Assembly (NCBI RefSeq): GCF_050749885.1
Contig: NZ_JBOIUB010000002.1
Coordinates: 434,001-498,000, forward strand
Source: Zooshikella sp050749885
GTDB taxonomy: Bacteria > Pseudomonadota > Gammaproteobacteria > Pseudomonadales > Zooshikellaceae
Length of the DNA stretch: 64,000 nucleotides
Direction: 5' to 3'
The notes under the pieces were generated by a model. That model had not been told where the DNA came from, made no database searches, and saw only the letters and a list, made by a program, of their open reading frames with translations. A program made the position numbers and the translations under genes. This document shows positions 48,662 to 56,380 of this stretch, piece after piece (positions within the stretch are counted from its first letter, which is position 1; the number at the start of each line of letters is the position of its first letter).

Positions 48662-49081
48662 GTGAAAAAATTTATTTTAGCATCCGTCTTATTAATGTCC
48701 TCATCTCCATTATTAGCTGGTTCTCACGAAATGTGTAAACATCTTACGGGGGATGCATATACAGAATGTTTATCAAGACCTAACTTTATGAGGTTTAGTG
48801 ACCGCAGATTAAAACAAAATGAAGTAATTGTTGAAGATGCATTGAATAAAGTTATACAACTTAACGGCAAGTATTTTGAGTGGAAACACAATAACCGCCA
48901 AGACATTGGCGTCATCGCACAAGAAGTTGAAGCTGTATTTCCTGAACTGGTTAGCGCTGATAAAAAAACAGGCTTTAAGCAAGTTAATTATGCTGGATTG
49001 GTTGGAGTCTTAATTGAAGCAGTAAAAGAGCTAAAAAGGGAAAATATCCATCTTAAACAACAATTAGGCTTATACTATTAA
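48662..49081 (+). CDS. Secreted stand-alone S74-type chaperone domain protein (2)
   Basis: 139 residues, GTG start. It is a tandem paralogue of the previous gene, nearly identical through RQDIGVIAQEVE and KKTGFKQVNY but with a different N-terminal segment after its own signal peptide (cleavage near LLAG). The Ser46-Lys51 dyad in RFSDRRLKQNE is kept. The two Cys before it (Cys25, Cys36) may form a disulfide. Confidence 0.8.
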   Translation: MKKFILASVLLMSSSPLLAGSHEMCKHLTGDAYTECLSRPNFMRFSDRRLKQNEVIVEDALNKVIQLNGKYFEWKHNNRQDIGVIAQEVEAVFPELVSADKKTGFKQVNYAGLVGVLIEAVKELKRENIHLKQQLGLYY

Positions 49082-49136
49082 TGCCTCTATTTTACGACAT
49101 TGACTGTCTGAAATTTACATAACGCTCTTCTAACAT

Positions 49137-49167
49137 CCTGTGAATCCTTCTCTGGAGGATTCACAGG
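49137..49167. terminator. Perfect 12-bp hairpin after S74 pair
   Basis: CCTGTGAATCCT, loop TCTCTGG, AGGATTCACAGG. The right arm shares GGATTCACAG with the long palindromic repeats, so it may be a relative of that family. It sits 56 bases after the second S74 gene. Confidence 0.55.
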
Positions 49168-49235
49168 GTGAAGTGCACTCTCATGTCTACCAATGAACTA
49201 CAAAGAAATCTCATTAAATAATCGTTGAGGTATAG

Positions 49236-49685
49236 CTAAAAGGGCTCAACCCCGATTAAACCAACATCCACACTTCCTTTTGGATATGACATTTGTAATG
49301 TTGTCTTTTGCCCTTTGTTATTGACAATAGTGTACTGTCGGCCAATTTGAGTTATTAAACCATTGTCAATAGAGTATAAAAAAGAGGTTTTATTAAAATT
49401 CTTTTCTCTGCCCGCTCTAACGATTTTTATCAGACCTACATGTTTTCTGACTTGATTTATAAATTGCACTAATTTTTCCTGGGTTGGTGCATGACCACTA
49501 GGAAACAACGTCACTAATAACTGAGGGGTATTTTGATTAATCGCTTCGACCACTTTATCTGCATTAGCACCCCGTTGAGCATCAAGTTGTTGCTGGCTAA
49601 CAGGATTCTCTTTAGAAAAGAGCGAAAAACTTTGCACCAACAAACCAAACAATAGTCCCGTATTTATTTTACGCTGTAAACGCAT
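49236..49685 (-). CDS. Secreted hypothetical protein
   Basis: 149 residues from the ATG at 49685 (GGGGAG upstream; ATG at 49697 is an alternative). The N-terminus MRLQRKINTGLLFGLLVQSF looks like a signal peptide. The mature part has ANADKVVEAINQNTPQLLVT followed by a strand-rich half. No known family is recognised. Confidence 0.6.
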   Translation of the reverse strand: MRLQRKINTGLLFGLLVQSFSLFSKENPVSQQQLDAQRGANADKVVEAINQNTPQLLVTLFPSGHAPTQEKLVQFINQVRKHVGLIKIVRAGREKNFNKTSFLYSIDNGLITQIGRQYTIVNNKGQKTTLQMSYPKGSVDVGLIGVEPF

Positions 49686-49836
49686 ATGGCTCCCCATTAT
49701 TAATAGTAGCTAACCTTGGGACTCATTAAATACAATCAAGTTCAGTTTATGGCAACGTTAATGGTGCAAAGTAAGCTTAGGCAGGCGACTAAAGACAACA
49801 CAGAAAAAAAAGATTTCCATTCTTCATTTGAGTATA

Positions 49837-50628
49837 TTAACAGTCAGCACAATATTTTGATTTTATTTTTTGCAAATAGCCCTTTATGGAAAGCTCTTGT
49901 AAATGACGATTAAATAACGTGACTAAATCAGCAGATATGGTTTTACGTGAAAACATTACATGAATATCACTTTCATACAGGGGAAGGGGATAACGTATTA
50001 CTTGTTTGCTATTATCTTTATTTAAAAAATTATATGCGACAAAATAAGTCTCTGCTAAAAAACCATTGATACGGCCTTGCAATAACAGCGGATAAAGTTG
50101 TTTATCACGTGCAACAGTTACCAACTGTTCTCGAAAAGATCTTGATTTTAAAAGCTGTTCGTATTCCTCTCCGTAGTAATATCCTCGGGTAACACCCAAC
50201 GTAAAAGGCAGGTAAACAATATCCCCCAACGATTTAAATATATAGTCTTTTTGGTCCGCTGCACGAATATACAGCGCCATTTTTTCCTTACGATAAGGCC
50301 GTGAGAAATAACTAAATTCCATACGTTCAGCCGTTTTTGAAGCACCCAGTAAAATATCAACCGAGCCTGTTTGTATATCGATGAGTAAACGTTGCCATGG
50401 ACGTTCTGCAAATGATAACTCACACTGTGTCCAGGCAAAAACAGCTTGTAAAATGTCTAAATCAAGCCCCGTGTAGTTTCCTTGCTCATCCTGAAATTGA
50501 AAAGGCTCCCAATACTCCCAGCCAACAATAAGTGGAGCCTCACACAGTTTTTTAGGGGCTGCTGCAGAAACCCACTCAGAAAAAATACCCGCTATCAGAA
50601 TAATTAAAATTAGACCAATTTCTTTCAC
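49837..50628 (-). CDS. Periplasmic solute-binding protein (SBP_bac_3)
   Basis: 263 residues with a signal peptide. Family 3 features: PLIVGWEYWEPFQFQDEQGN, TGLDLDILQAVF, ERPWQRLLIDIQTGSVDILL and a second lobe with GVTRGYYYGEEYEQ. It overlaps the end of the chemoreceptor gene by four bases, and no transporter genes are adjacent. This suggests that it presents a ligand to that receptor rather than feeding a permease. Confidence 0.82.
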   Translation of the reverse strand: MKEIGLILIILIAGIFSEWVSAAAPKKLCEAPLIVGWEYWEPFQFQDEQGNYTGLDLDILQAVFAWTQCELSFAERPWQRLLIDIQTGSVDILLGASKTAERMEFSYFSRPYRKEKMALYIRAADQKDYIFKSLGDIVYLPFTLGVTRGYYYGEEYEQLLKSRSFREQLVTVARDKQLYPLLLQGRINGFLAETYFVAYNFLNKDNSKQVIRYPLPLYESDIHVMFSRKTISADLVTLFNRHLQELSIKGYLQKIKSKYCADC

Positions 50629-52235
50629 TGGTAATGGACCAACATATTCGCAAAATTTTCTGAAATATCTTTCATCATATCGCTTTGCTTCAGCGACTGT
50701 TGAACATTATCAGATACTTCATTACTTAATTTGGCAATACTATTTATACTTCGGTTCATTTCATCAAAGACCGCCGTTTGCTCTTCAGAGGCAGCCGCAA
50801 TTTGGGTGTTCATATCATCAATTTCCTGAATCCGCTCAATAATACTGGTTAAAGTATTTGCCGCAACCTCAGCACGCTCTACACTTTGGTCTGCACTGGT
50901 CTTATTAGCACTCATTAAATTAACAACATCCGTCACGCTACTTTTTAAGCTAGCAATCATATCTTGTATTTCTTTTGTTGAAGTTTGAGTACGCTGCGCC
51001 AAAGTGCGCACTTCGTCAGCAACAACGGCGAACCCTCGACCTTGTTCACCCGCACGCGCAGCTTCAATAGCCGCATTGAGTGCTAATAAATTGGTTTGTT
51101 CGGAAATGTCTTGAATTTGCCCAACAAATCCTTCTATTTTCGCCATATCATTATCCACTTCCGCAACCGCTTCTACCGCTTTTTGCACATCTGTAGCAAG
51201 GGTGCTAATGGCTGTCATATTACTTTGTACAGCCTGCCCACCTTCTTCAGCCACTTTACGTGCCTCGTTTGATGACTCTGAGGTACTGTGTGCATTACGG
51301 GCAACTTCTTGCGAAGAGGCTACCATTTCATTCATTGCAGCAGCCAACTGGTCAAGCTCAGAGTTTTGCTGGTTAAAAGCGCTGTCAGACTTTTCAGCGG
51401 TATGCAAAATTGCCTGAGCCTCCTCTTGTAAAGTGGATGTGGTTTTTTTTAAGGAATCAACGAGACTTCGAACAGAACCCACCATCGCCTGGAAAGAACG
51501 CGTCATACATGCTACTTCATCCTGCCCCTCCGCTTGTAGATTTTGCTGTAACTTTCCTTCAGCAGCCTGTTCCAAACCGTGCTCAACGGCTTTTATACGA
51601 TGGGTTATGTGTTTGGTTAACCGCCAACTGACCAGCACGCCAATAATAATGAGTACTAAACTCACTGTAAGTCGCTGCAATGTTGAAGAAAAAAACTCAC
51701 TTTCAACATCATCAACATAGCTGCCCGTGCCAATAACCCACCCCCAAGGTTTATATAATCGCGCATAAGACATTTTGGGAAATACTTTGTCTTTAGCAAA
51801 GCCAGGCTTTTGCCAGTGATAAAAGAAAGCGCCACCACCGGCTTTAGCTGTTTTGGTTGCCTCTCGAATAGGGTAGACACCATCAGGTCCTTTTAAATTG
51901 GTCATGTCTTTCCCTACTTTTTCGGGCAACATGGGGTGTGCCAAAAATTTATTATTTAAATCATTAATCCAAAAATAATTACCTTCGTTAAAACGAACTT
52001 CATTAATCGTTTCCAAAGCCATTGTCTGGGCTTTTTCCATGCCCAGGCTACCTTGTTGAGACTGGTAATATGCTAAAACAGAGTGAATAACTTCTGTTAA
52101 CGCTGATGCTTCATGCTGGCGTTGTGTAAAAAGTTTATTCCTTTCTTGATAACCAGCTACAATATCTTTAATGACCAGTAATACCAATAAAAAAGCCACT
52201 AATAAGCCAATTTTTTTACCCAAACTTAGGGTCAT
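50625..52235 (-). CDS. Methyl-accepting chemotaxis protein with Cache-type sensor
   Basis: 536 residues. N-terminal helix (about 10-28), periplasmic single Cache-2 domain (about 35-185, with NEGNYFWINDLNNKFLAHPM and YARLYKPWGWVIGTGSYVDD), second helix (about 190-207), HAMP (about 205-258) and a cytoplasmic signalling hairpin with EAARAGEQGRGFAVVADEVR. It relays ligand binding to CheA. The co-encoded solute-binding protein is the likely ligand carrier. Confidence 0.93.
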   Translation of the reverse strand: MTLSLGKKIGLLVAFLLVLLVIKDIVAGYQERNKLFTQRQHEASALTEVIHSVLAYYQSQQGSLGMEKAQTMALETINEVRFNEGNYFWINDLNNKFLAHPMLPEKVGKDMTNLKGPDGVYPIREATKTAKAGGGAFFYHWQKPGFAKDKVFPKMSYARLYKPWGWVIGTGSYVDDVESEFFSSTLQRLTVSLVLIIIGVLVSWRLTKHITHRIKAVEHGLEQAAEGKLQQNLQAEGQDEVACMTRSFQAMVGSVRSLVDSLKKTTSTLQEEAQAILHTAEKSDSAFNQQNSELDQLAAAMNEMVASSQEVARNAHSTSESSNEARKVAEEGGQAVQSNMTAISTLATDVQKAVEAVAEVDNDMAKIEGFVGQIQDISEQTNLLALNAAIEAARAGEQGRGFAVVADEVRTLAQRTQTSTKEIQDMIASLKSSVTDVVNLMSANKTSADQSVERAEVAANTLTSIIERIQEIDDMNTQIAAASEEQTAVFDEMNRSINSIAKLSNEVSDNVQQSLKQSDMMKDISENFANMLVHYQ

Positions 52236-52290
52236 GACTGCACCTCATCCGCATATTGTCAAGACGCTTTTCCCTAAGTGTATCAGTGTT

Positions 52291-52536
52291 TTATTGATAT
52301 AATTCCTCAAAAACACATAATCTGCTTTTAATGTGTAGTATTTTTTTTGAGTGCTCAGCAAACAGGTAATACATACCCAATTGGCAGCCTGTTTTAACAA
52401 CATAAAGTATGCCATCAATGACTGTTCGCCTATCTACAGGTGGACGACCTCTACTGCCTGGTTGCCACTTCGTTTTTGGGAGTAAAGGTGTTAAGACTTT
52501 CCATTGCTTATCTGTCAAATCCGTTGAATAATGCAT
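52291..52536 (-). pseudogene. IS5-family transposase remnant (DUF4096)
   Basis: The first ~55 residues match the N-terminus of IS5-type transposases (HYSTDLTDKQWKVLTPLLPK, GRPPVDRRTVIDGILYVVKT, GCQ), but the expected continuation is replaced by unrelated residues and a stop. All DDE catalytic residues are missing. The ATG at 52536 is the likely original start. It is a 5' fragment of an insertion sequence. Confidence 0.8.
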
Positions 52537-52645
52537 TGTGGCTCTTTTTTTGTTCTCTGTTTTTTGGGTAAACGAATAGTAAACAGAAGAAGAGCCCATT
52601 CCTATCAGTTTTAAACTACTCCTTGGTTATTTTGTAGCCTTTTTC

Positions 52646-52888
52646 TTAGATCACTGTGCATTTTTTGATTTTTAAGACACGTTCAAAGGGGTCAACCTTG
52701 ACCACTAAAGGGGATAAATCACTTAATTCAGCAAAAAGCGTTTGTTCAAAAAGAGGAAACACCTGTGGTGCTTTTTCTTTTTCATAAATACGGTTTAGCA
52801 ACCCTGGTTCACTGGCACCATCTAGCAGCAAGTAACAAGACTCACCAGAGCGTGGGAGCTGGCGAATAGCATCATAGGGTATGTTCAT
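52646..52888 (-). pseudogene. DUF4123 (type VI effector adaptor) remnant
   Basis: 80 residues. SCYLLLDGASEPGLLNRIYE and FAELSDLSPLVVKVDP match the N-terminal half of DUF4123, the domain that loads effectors onto VgrG in type VI secretion. Full proteins are longer, and this one stops abruptly after a basic tail. The IS5 remnant lies just downstream, so insertion probably broke the gene. No other type VI genes are in this window. Confidence 0.65.
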
Positions 52889-53077
52889 GAACGGCCCCTG
52901 GTTACAGCACTCATTGTTATATTTAATTTCAGTATAGTGACTGGAGCTGACTTAACATTCATTGCTTATTTATAAGTACCACAATAGGGTATTCGGGGGA
53001 GGGTGGTGCAATAAGGGCATTAGCAAGAATAAAAAATAACCTTTTTTACGACAGTTTATTCATAAAAATTATTTAAG

Positions 53078-53440
53078 CTATTTTTTTGTAGCCTCGTCTA
53101 AAAACTTTAAAATACTTTGATTATTTGAATCTTCCGCCCAGTTTTTTGCAGTTAATCCATTACCATCAGTAGCATTAAGGTCTGCACCAGCGTCGACAAG
53201 ATCCTTTACAATATTGATATGACCTCGCTTTATTGCTGTCATTAACGGTGTTTCTCCATCAAAAGACCGCGCATCAATATCTGCACCTTGCTCCATTAAA
53301 TACCTAACAATATAACTGTGCATTGAAAGACAGATTATGCTCATTATGCAACGCTCAGAAGTATTTCTAAAAAAGCAACTTGTCCCCTTATTCATAAAGC
53401 CTGCAATAAGGTAATGGCTTATGTTATAATGACGATTCAT
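53078..53440 (-). pseudogene. Ankyrin-repeat protein, likely 5'-truncated
   Basis: 120 residues. Two ankyrin repeats are clear (YLMEQGADIDARSFDGETPL; DLVDAGADLNATDGNGLTAK), ending in DEATKK. The first 40 residues do not look like a normal leader; the first repeat begins in its middle. It may be the 3' end of a longer gene joined to unrelated DNA. An in-frame ATG at 53344 would give a minimal form. Ankyrin repeats bind proteins. Confidence 0.55.
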
Positions 53441-53475
53441 TAATCGTTATGTGCATATCAATTTGGACGTTTAGG

Positions 53476-53841
53476 ATGCTGAAATATTTTCTAGTGATCT
53501 TTTTTATGTTTAGTAACTCAGCAATAGCTGAGAAAAAACTTGAAGAAATCCCAAAACTATTTCATGGTACATGGGACACTAGTAATGAAGCATGTATTCA
53601 GCCATTCAGTGATATGAGGATGGAGATTGAAGCTAGAGTTGTACGCTATTGGGAGAGTCAGGGTCAGGTCACAAGGGTCAACGTCGAGAACGAAAGAAAG
53701 CTAAATATAACTTTTTCAATATCAGGTGAAGGTGAAAGCTGGGAATCTTTCAAACAGTTTGAGCTAAATACAGCAAATAATACTCTTACTATAAACACAT
53801 TAGAAGGACAACAGCTTTCAAAGCGAGTCCGTTGTAAATAA
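53476..53841 (+). CDS. Small secreted hypothetical protein
   Basis: 121 residues from the ATG at 53476 (GGA eight bases upstream); a frame from 53449 is possible. Signal peptide MLKYFLVIFFMFSNSAIA, then KLFHGTWDTSNEACIQPFSD and a Cys near the end (KRVRCK) that may pair with the first. The FHGTW start and beta-rich pattern resemble small periplasmic lipocalin-like proteins. No firm family. Confidence 0.55.
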   Translation: MLKYFLVIFFMFSNSAIAEKKLEEIPKLFHGTWDTSNEACIQPFSDMRMEIEARVVRYWESQGQVTRVNVENERKLNITFSISGEGESWESFKQFELNTANNTLTINTLEGQQLSKRVRCK

Positions 53842-53880
53842 GTGCACTATATATGGCATAATCGAGGGTAAAGGGGGCAA

Positions 53881-54000
53881 GTCTCCTGCAAACAAACCTT
53901 CTTCTATATCAATAACGTCACCACTCAAATGTTGATCAATAAGCGTAAGCTGTCTTTCAATAAGCACTGATGGTAAACAACAGTTAGATAGCTTATGTTG
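53881..54000 (-). pseudogene. Gene fragment, copy 1 (SNCCLPS family)
   Basis: Reading leftward it encodes QHKLSNCCLPSVLIERQLTL, then IDQHLSGDVIDIEEGLFAGD. The same protein pattern, with different codons, lies at 55084-55205. The upstream part of the gene is missing exactly where the long palindromic repeat begins. The parental protein is not recognised. Confidence 0.6.
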
Positions 54001-54105
54001 AACTGTTTGCCGCACGGAAGCGGCAACCAAGCCTACAGGGATGTATTTACGGCGTGTTCAACGTGAGTTATCTAAATGTTGTATAACAATGTTTTAGTAA
54101 AAAAA
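53977..54105. repeat. Long palindromic intergenic repeat, copy C
   Basis: The core has TTTGCCGC / GCGGCAA arms, then CCAAGCCTACAGGGATGTAT and ACGGCGTGTTCAA. The outer arms (53977-54003 and 54056-54082) pair at about 23 of 27 positions. The left outer arm is also gene-fragment sequence, so the element carries an inverted copy of its flank. The right tail (GTTGTATAAC...AAATAGC) matches copy B. Confidence 0.75.
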
Positions 54106-54319
54106 TAGCCTTTTCAACGTGACCATTAATAATACATCTCTACAGGTATAAAAACTATTTAACAGCGTGCCATGCTGATTTATCTATGTAATTATTAAAA
54201 TAAAATTAACTTAAACAAAATTAATATGAATTTACTAATAAAGTACAGCTTGACCAATAACGATAACAAAGTCACAATCCCGGGTGATTTTAATTAAGAC
54301 TATTAAGGGATACATAATT

Positions 54320-54703
54320 ATGAAAAGGGCAACACTGACATTATTGCTACTGTATTTAACTGGTAATGCTTTTGCAGGCTGTTTGGATAACAGTAATCCA
54401 GCGGTTGTGAGCTCCAAAATACGAGGCCTTTACATCAATAGTAGTAGTTCGAGTAGCGAAACAAAACACTATGTAGTACTAGATAAGAAGACTTGTACAG
54501 TCAGTGGTGGACATGTTGAAATCGGATCAAACACTAGAGCAAATTATTATCTTTACTTCACTGATAAAGATAGTTTCCTTCAATCTGTGCTATTAAAAGC
54601 TTACTCTAGTGGCGAAAAAGTTGATTTTAGAATCACTAATGCTAGCAATGGTTATAACAAAATAGCTTATATTGTTACGCCTTCAGGTAGTCATAACCAG
54701 TAA
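54320..54703 (+). CDS. Small secreted hypothetical protein
   Basis: 127 residues from the ATG at 54320 (AAGGGA about ten bases upstream). Signal peptide ends near GNAFAG. The mature protein has two Cys, a Ser-rich stretch (YINSSSSSSETKHY) and a strand-rich C-terminus with FLQSVLLKAYSSGEKVDFRI, a layout seen in small OB- or lectin-like secreted proteins of marine bacteria. Family not identified. Confidence 0.6.
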   Translation: MKRATLTLLLLYLTGNAFAGCLDNSNPAVVSSKIRGLYINSSSSSSETKHYVVLDKKTCTVSGGHVEIGSNTRANYYLYFTDKDSFLQSVLLKAYSSGEKVDFRITNASNGYNKIAYIVTPSGSHNQ

Positions 54704-54929
54704 CTTGTCCGAATCTGTCGCAAATTTTTATCTTTCGTGACGACCTTTAAAGCATTCGCCAAGGCACAGTGTAGACTATAAAACAACCATGGCGTTAAAT
54801 GGAGCCGCGAAGGTTATCATTCAGTAAAAATATGCGACAGAGCCGCATTATATTAATTCAACCGATAACCGTATTATTAAAACACACATTTTATATCATT
54901 TAACCACAGTTTTTTTATGCCATAAAATC

Positions 54930-54951
54930 ATATACATCATATGATGTATAT
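54930..54951. other. 22-base perfect palindrome
   Basis: ATATACATCAT followed at once by its reverse complement, in an AT-rich spacer. It may be an operator or a cruciform-forming site. No regulator is adjacent. Confidence 0.6.
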
Positions 54952-55083
54952 CATAAAAATGTTAGATAATTATAAAACAAGGTAAAGCGGTCAAGTCTAT
55001 TGATTAATACTACTACTTACCTCAACACATCGAATCAATCCAGTACATGAATTTGAATTAATACCTGCTCCACAAACCAATTC

Positions 55084-55205
55084 AAGCCCTGCAAACAACC
55101 TTCTTGCTATCTCCATAAAACTTCACCAGTCAAATAGTGTTCAATGAGCATAATCTGTATTTCAATGCACTCTGATGGCAAGCAACAGTTGGATAGCTCA
55201 TGTTG
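55084..55205 (-). pseudogene. Gene fragment, copy 2 (SNCCLPS family)
   Basis: Reading leftward it gives FLQHELSNCCLPSECIEIQI, then MLIEHYLTGEV, LWR and a stop. It aligns with copy 1 over about 30 residues with synonymous codon changes, so both came from related working genes. The frame remains open upstream to about 55240 but lacks a start. Confidence 0.55.
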
Positions 55206-55473
55206 TAAAAATTTAGATGAGAAATAAGTCTGCCTGTAGAGAGGAGAGGGTAGCTCTAGGGGTGTGAATACTCACTAAACTCACTTTAGTGTGAAGCGAA
55301 ATTTAATTGGAGAAAGAACTGTTACCTAGCCAACCCTATTGATTGATTACTCAACCGAAAAAATAGCCATTATGGTTGGACTGACACTCGTTCTTGCATT
55401 TATGGGTAGATTAAGTCGGTATGGTATATTCTAGTATGATTAACATTTAATCGGGAAAGAGGAAGGTGAAGTT

Positions 55474-55701
55474 ATGCGCGAAATTTTCACAGGAATAGCA
55501 TTCTTTTTGACATTATGGGCAATGTACAAACTGCTATTCGGCGACAAGGATGAACTTATCGAATGCATAAAGTTTTGGTTTACTCCCGATATAATTAGCA
55601 TGTTTCGCGGAACTTATTGGGAAGATCATTGGGCTGAATTCAAAATATTTATTTGGTTAGGTAGTGCAGGGGTAGTCGCTTATGGCGTGTATCATATATA
55701 A
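55474..55701 (+). CDS. Small two-helix membrane protein
   Basis: 75 residues with a strong ribosome site (GGAAGGTGAAG). Two hydrophobic segments (about 5-22 and 56-74) flank an acidic/aromatic loop (MFRGTYWEDHWAEF). Probably in the inner membrane. No known family; it could be an orphan immunity or stress protein, but nothing visible proves that. Confidence 0.6.
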   Translation: MREIFTGIAFFLTLWAMYKLLFGDKDELIECIKFWFTPDIISMFRGTYWEDHWAEFKIFIWLGSAGVVAYGVYHI

Positions 55702-55805
55702 ATCAAAATTTGCTTCATCGAGAAAGAGGTTTAACCCTGCTGGTCTGCTAGGGTTAAACCTGCTGAGCTTAAACAACAAGATTTTCAATCTATCTCAAAA
55801 GAATT

Positions 55806-56183
55806 TTATCTTCGTTCAATGGTTTTTTTTACGTCAGTCTTTTTTTGCAGTACAAAAGTAACCGTTGCATTGTCTCCCGAACCGCCACTTCGTGTTATTT
55901 CGTAACCATCAGGTGCTTGGTCTGAGTAAGAATTACCACCGATGTAAGGATTATCCCAATGGATGTATACACTACCATCAGTACAATGATAAGTAACTGA
56001 CCCTTCGGTACCTGTCATAAATCCATCTGATTCAGAAGCCCACTGAACTTTGTCATCAGGAGAAACTTTTTCAGGGGGATACATATTTTGAGTCCAGACT
56101 CCATGATCTAGCTTTGCATTAGTCAGTGAGAGTGTTTCTCCAGTTAGGTTTTGAAAGATAACGAGAGTGCTTCGTGCAGCCAT
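55806..56183 (-). CDS. Aegerolysin / ET79-like small protein
   Basis: 125 residues, no signal peptide. The pattern ARSTLVIFQNLTGETLSLTN, LDHGVWTQNMYPPEKV, WASESDGFMTGTEGSVTYHC, IHWDNPYIGGNSY and the terminal GSGDNATVTFVL fits the aegerolysin-type beta-sandwich family that includes crystal protein ET79 and fungal haemolysin-like proteins. Members bind membrane lipids, and some act with a partner protein to make pores. No partner (MACPF) gene is nearby. Assignment is from memory of the pattern. Confidence 0.6.
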   Translation of the reverse strand: MAARSTLVIFQNLTGETLSLTNAKLDHGVWTQNMYPPEKVSPDDKVQWASESDGFMTGTEGSVTYHCTDGSVYIHWDNPYIGGNSYSDQAPDGYEITRSGGSGDNATVTFVLQKKTDVKKTIERR

Positions 56184-56380
56184 TTTAATGTCCCTATTGG
56201 ATTGAGTAGTGCTGTTTTTAGAATGTTACTACAACTAGCTTATGTAGTTCTTAAAAATGAGACTGTCAAGTTATTCCTGCATGGTCTGCATCTATTGGTG
56301 TGCTGAACCAAAAGTGTTGTACTACAAGCTGTGTATTATTACCCTTGGTATCTTAATGAAAACCAAAGGTAGTTAAGACT

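Larger units (their letters stand above)
54704..55473. other. Long spacer in accessory region
   Basis: 770 bases with no complete gene. It contains a 22-base perfect palindrome at 54930-54951, the second gene fragment at 55084-55205 and AT-rich sequence. TATTCT/TATGAT elements near 55425-55440 may form the promoter for the next small gene. Confidence 0.55.

Noticed and set aside
53818..54030. Complete 70-residue gene
   Set aside because: Its first residues come from the palindromic repeat; only the inner part is an old gene fragment.
53977..54105. Integron attC site
   Set aside because: The long paired arms are attC-like, but the GTTRRRY and RYYYAAC ends are not clearly present, copies are scattered among ordinary genes and no integrase is seen.
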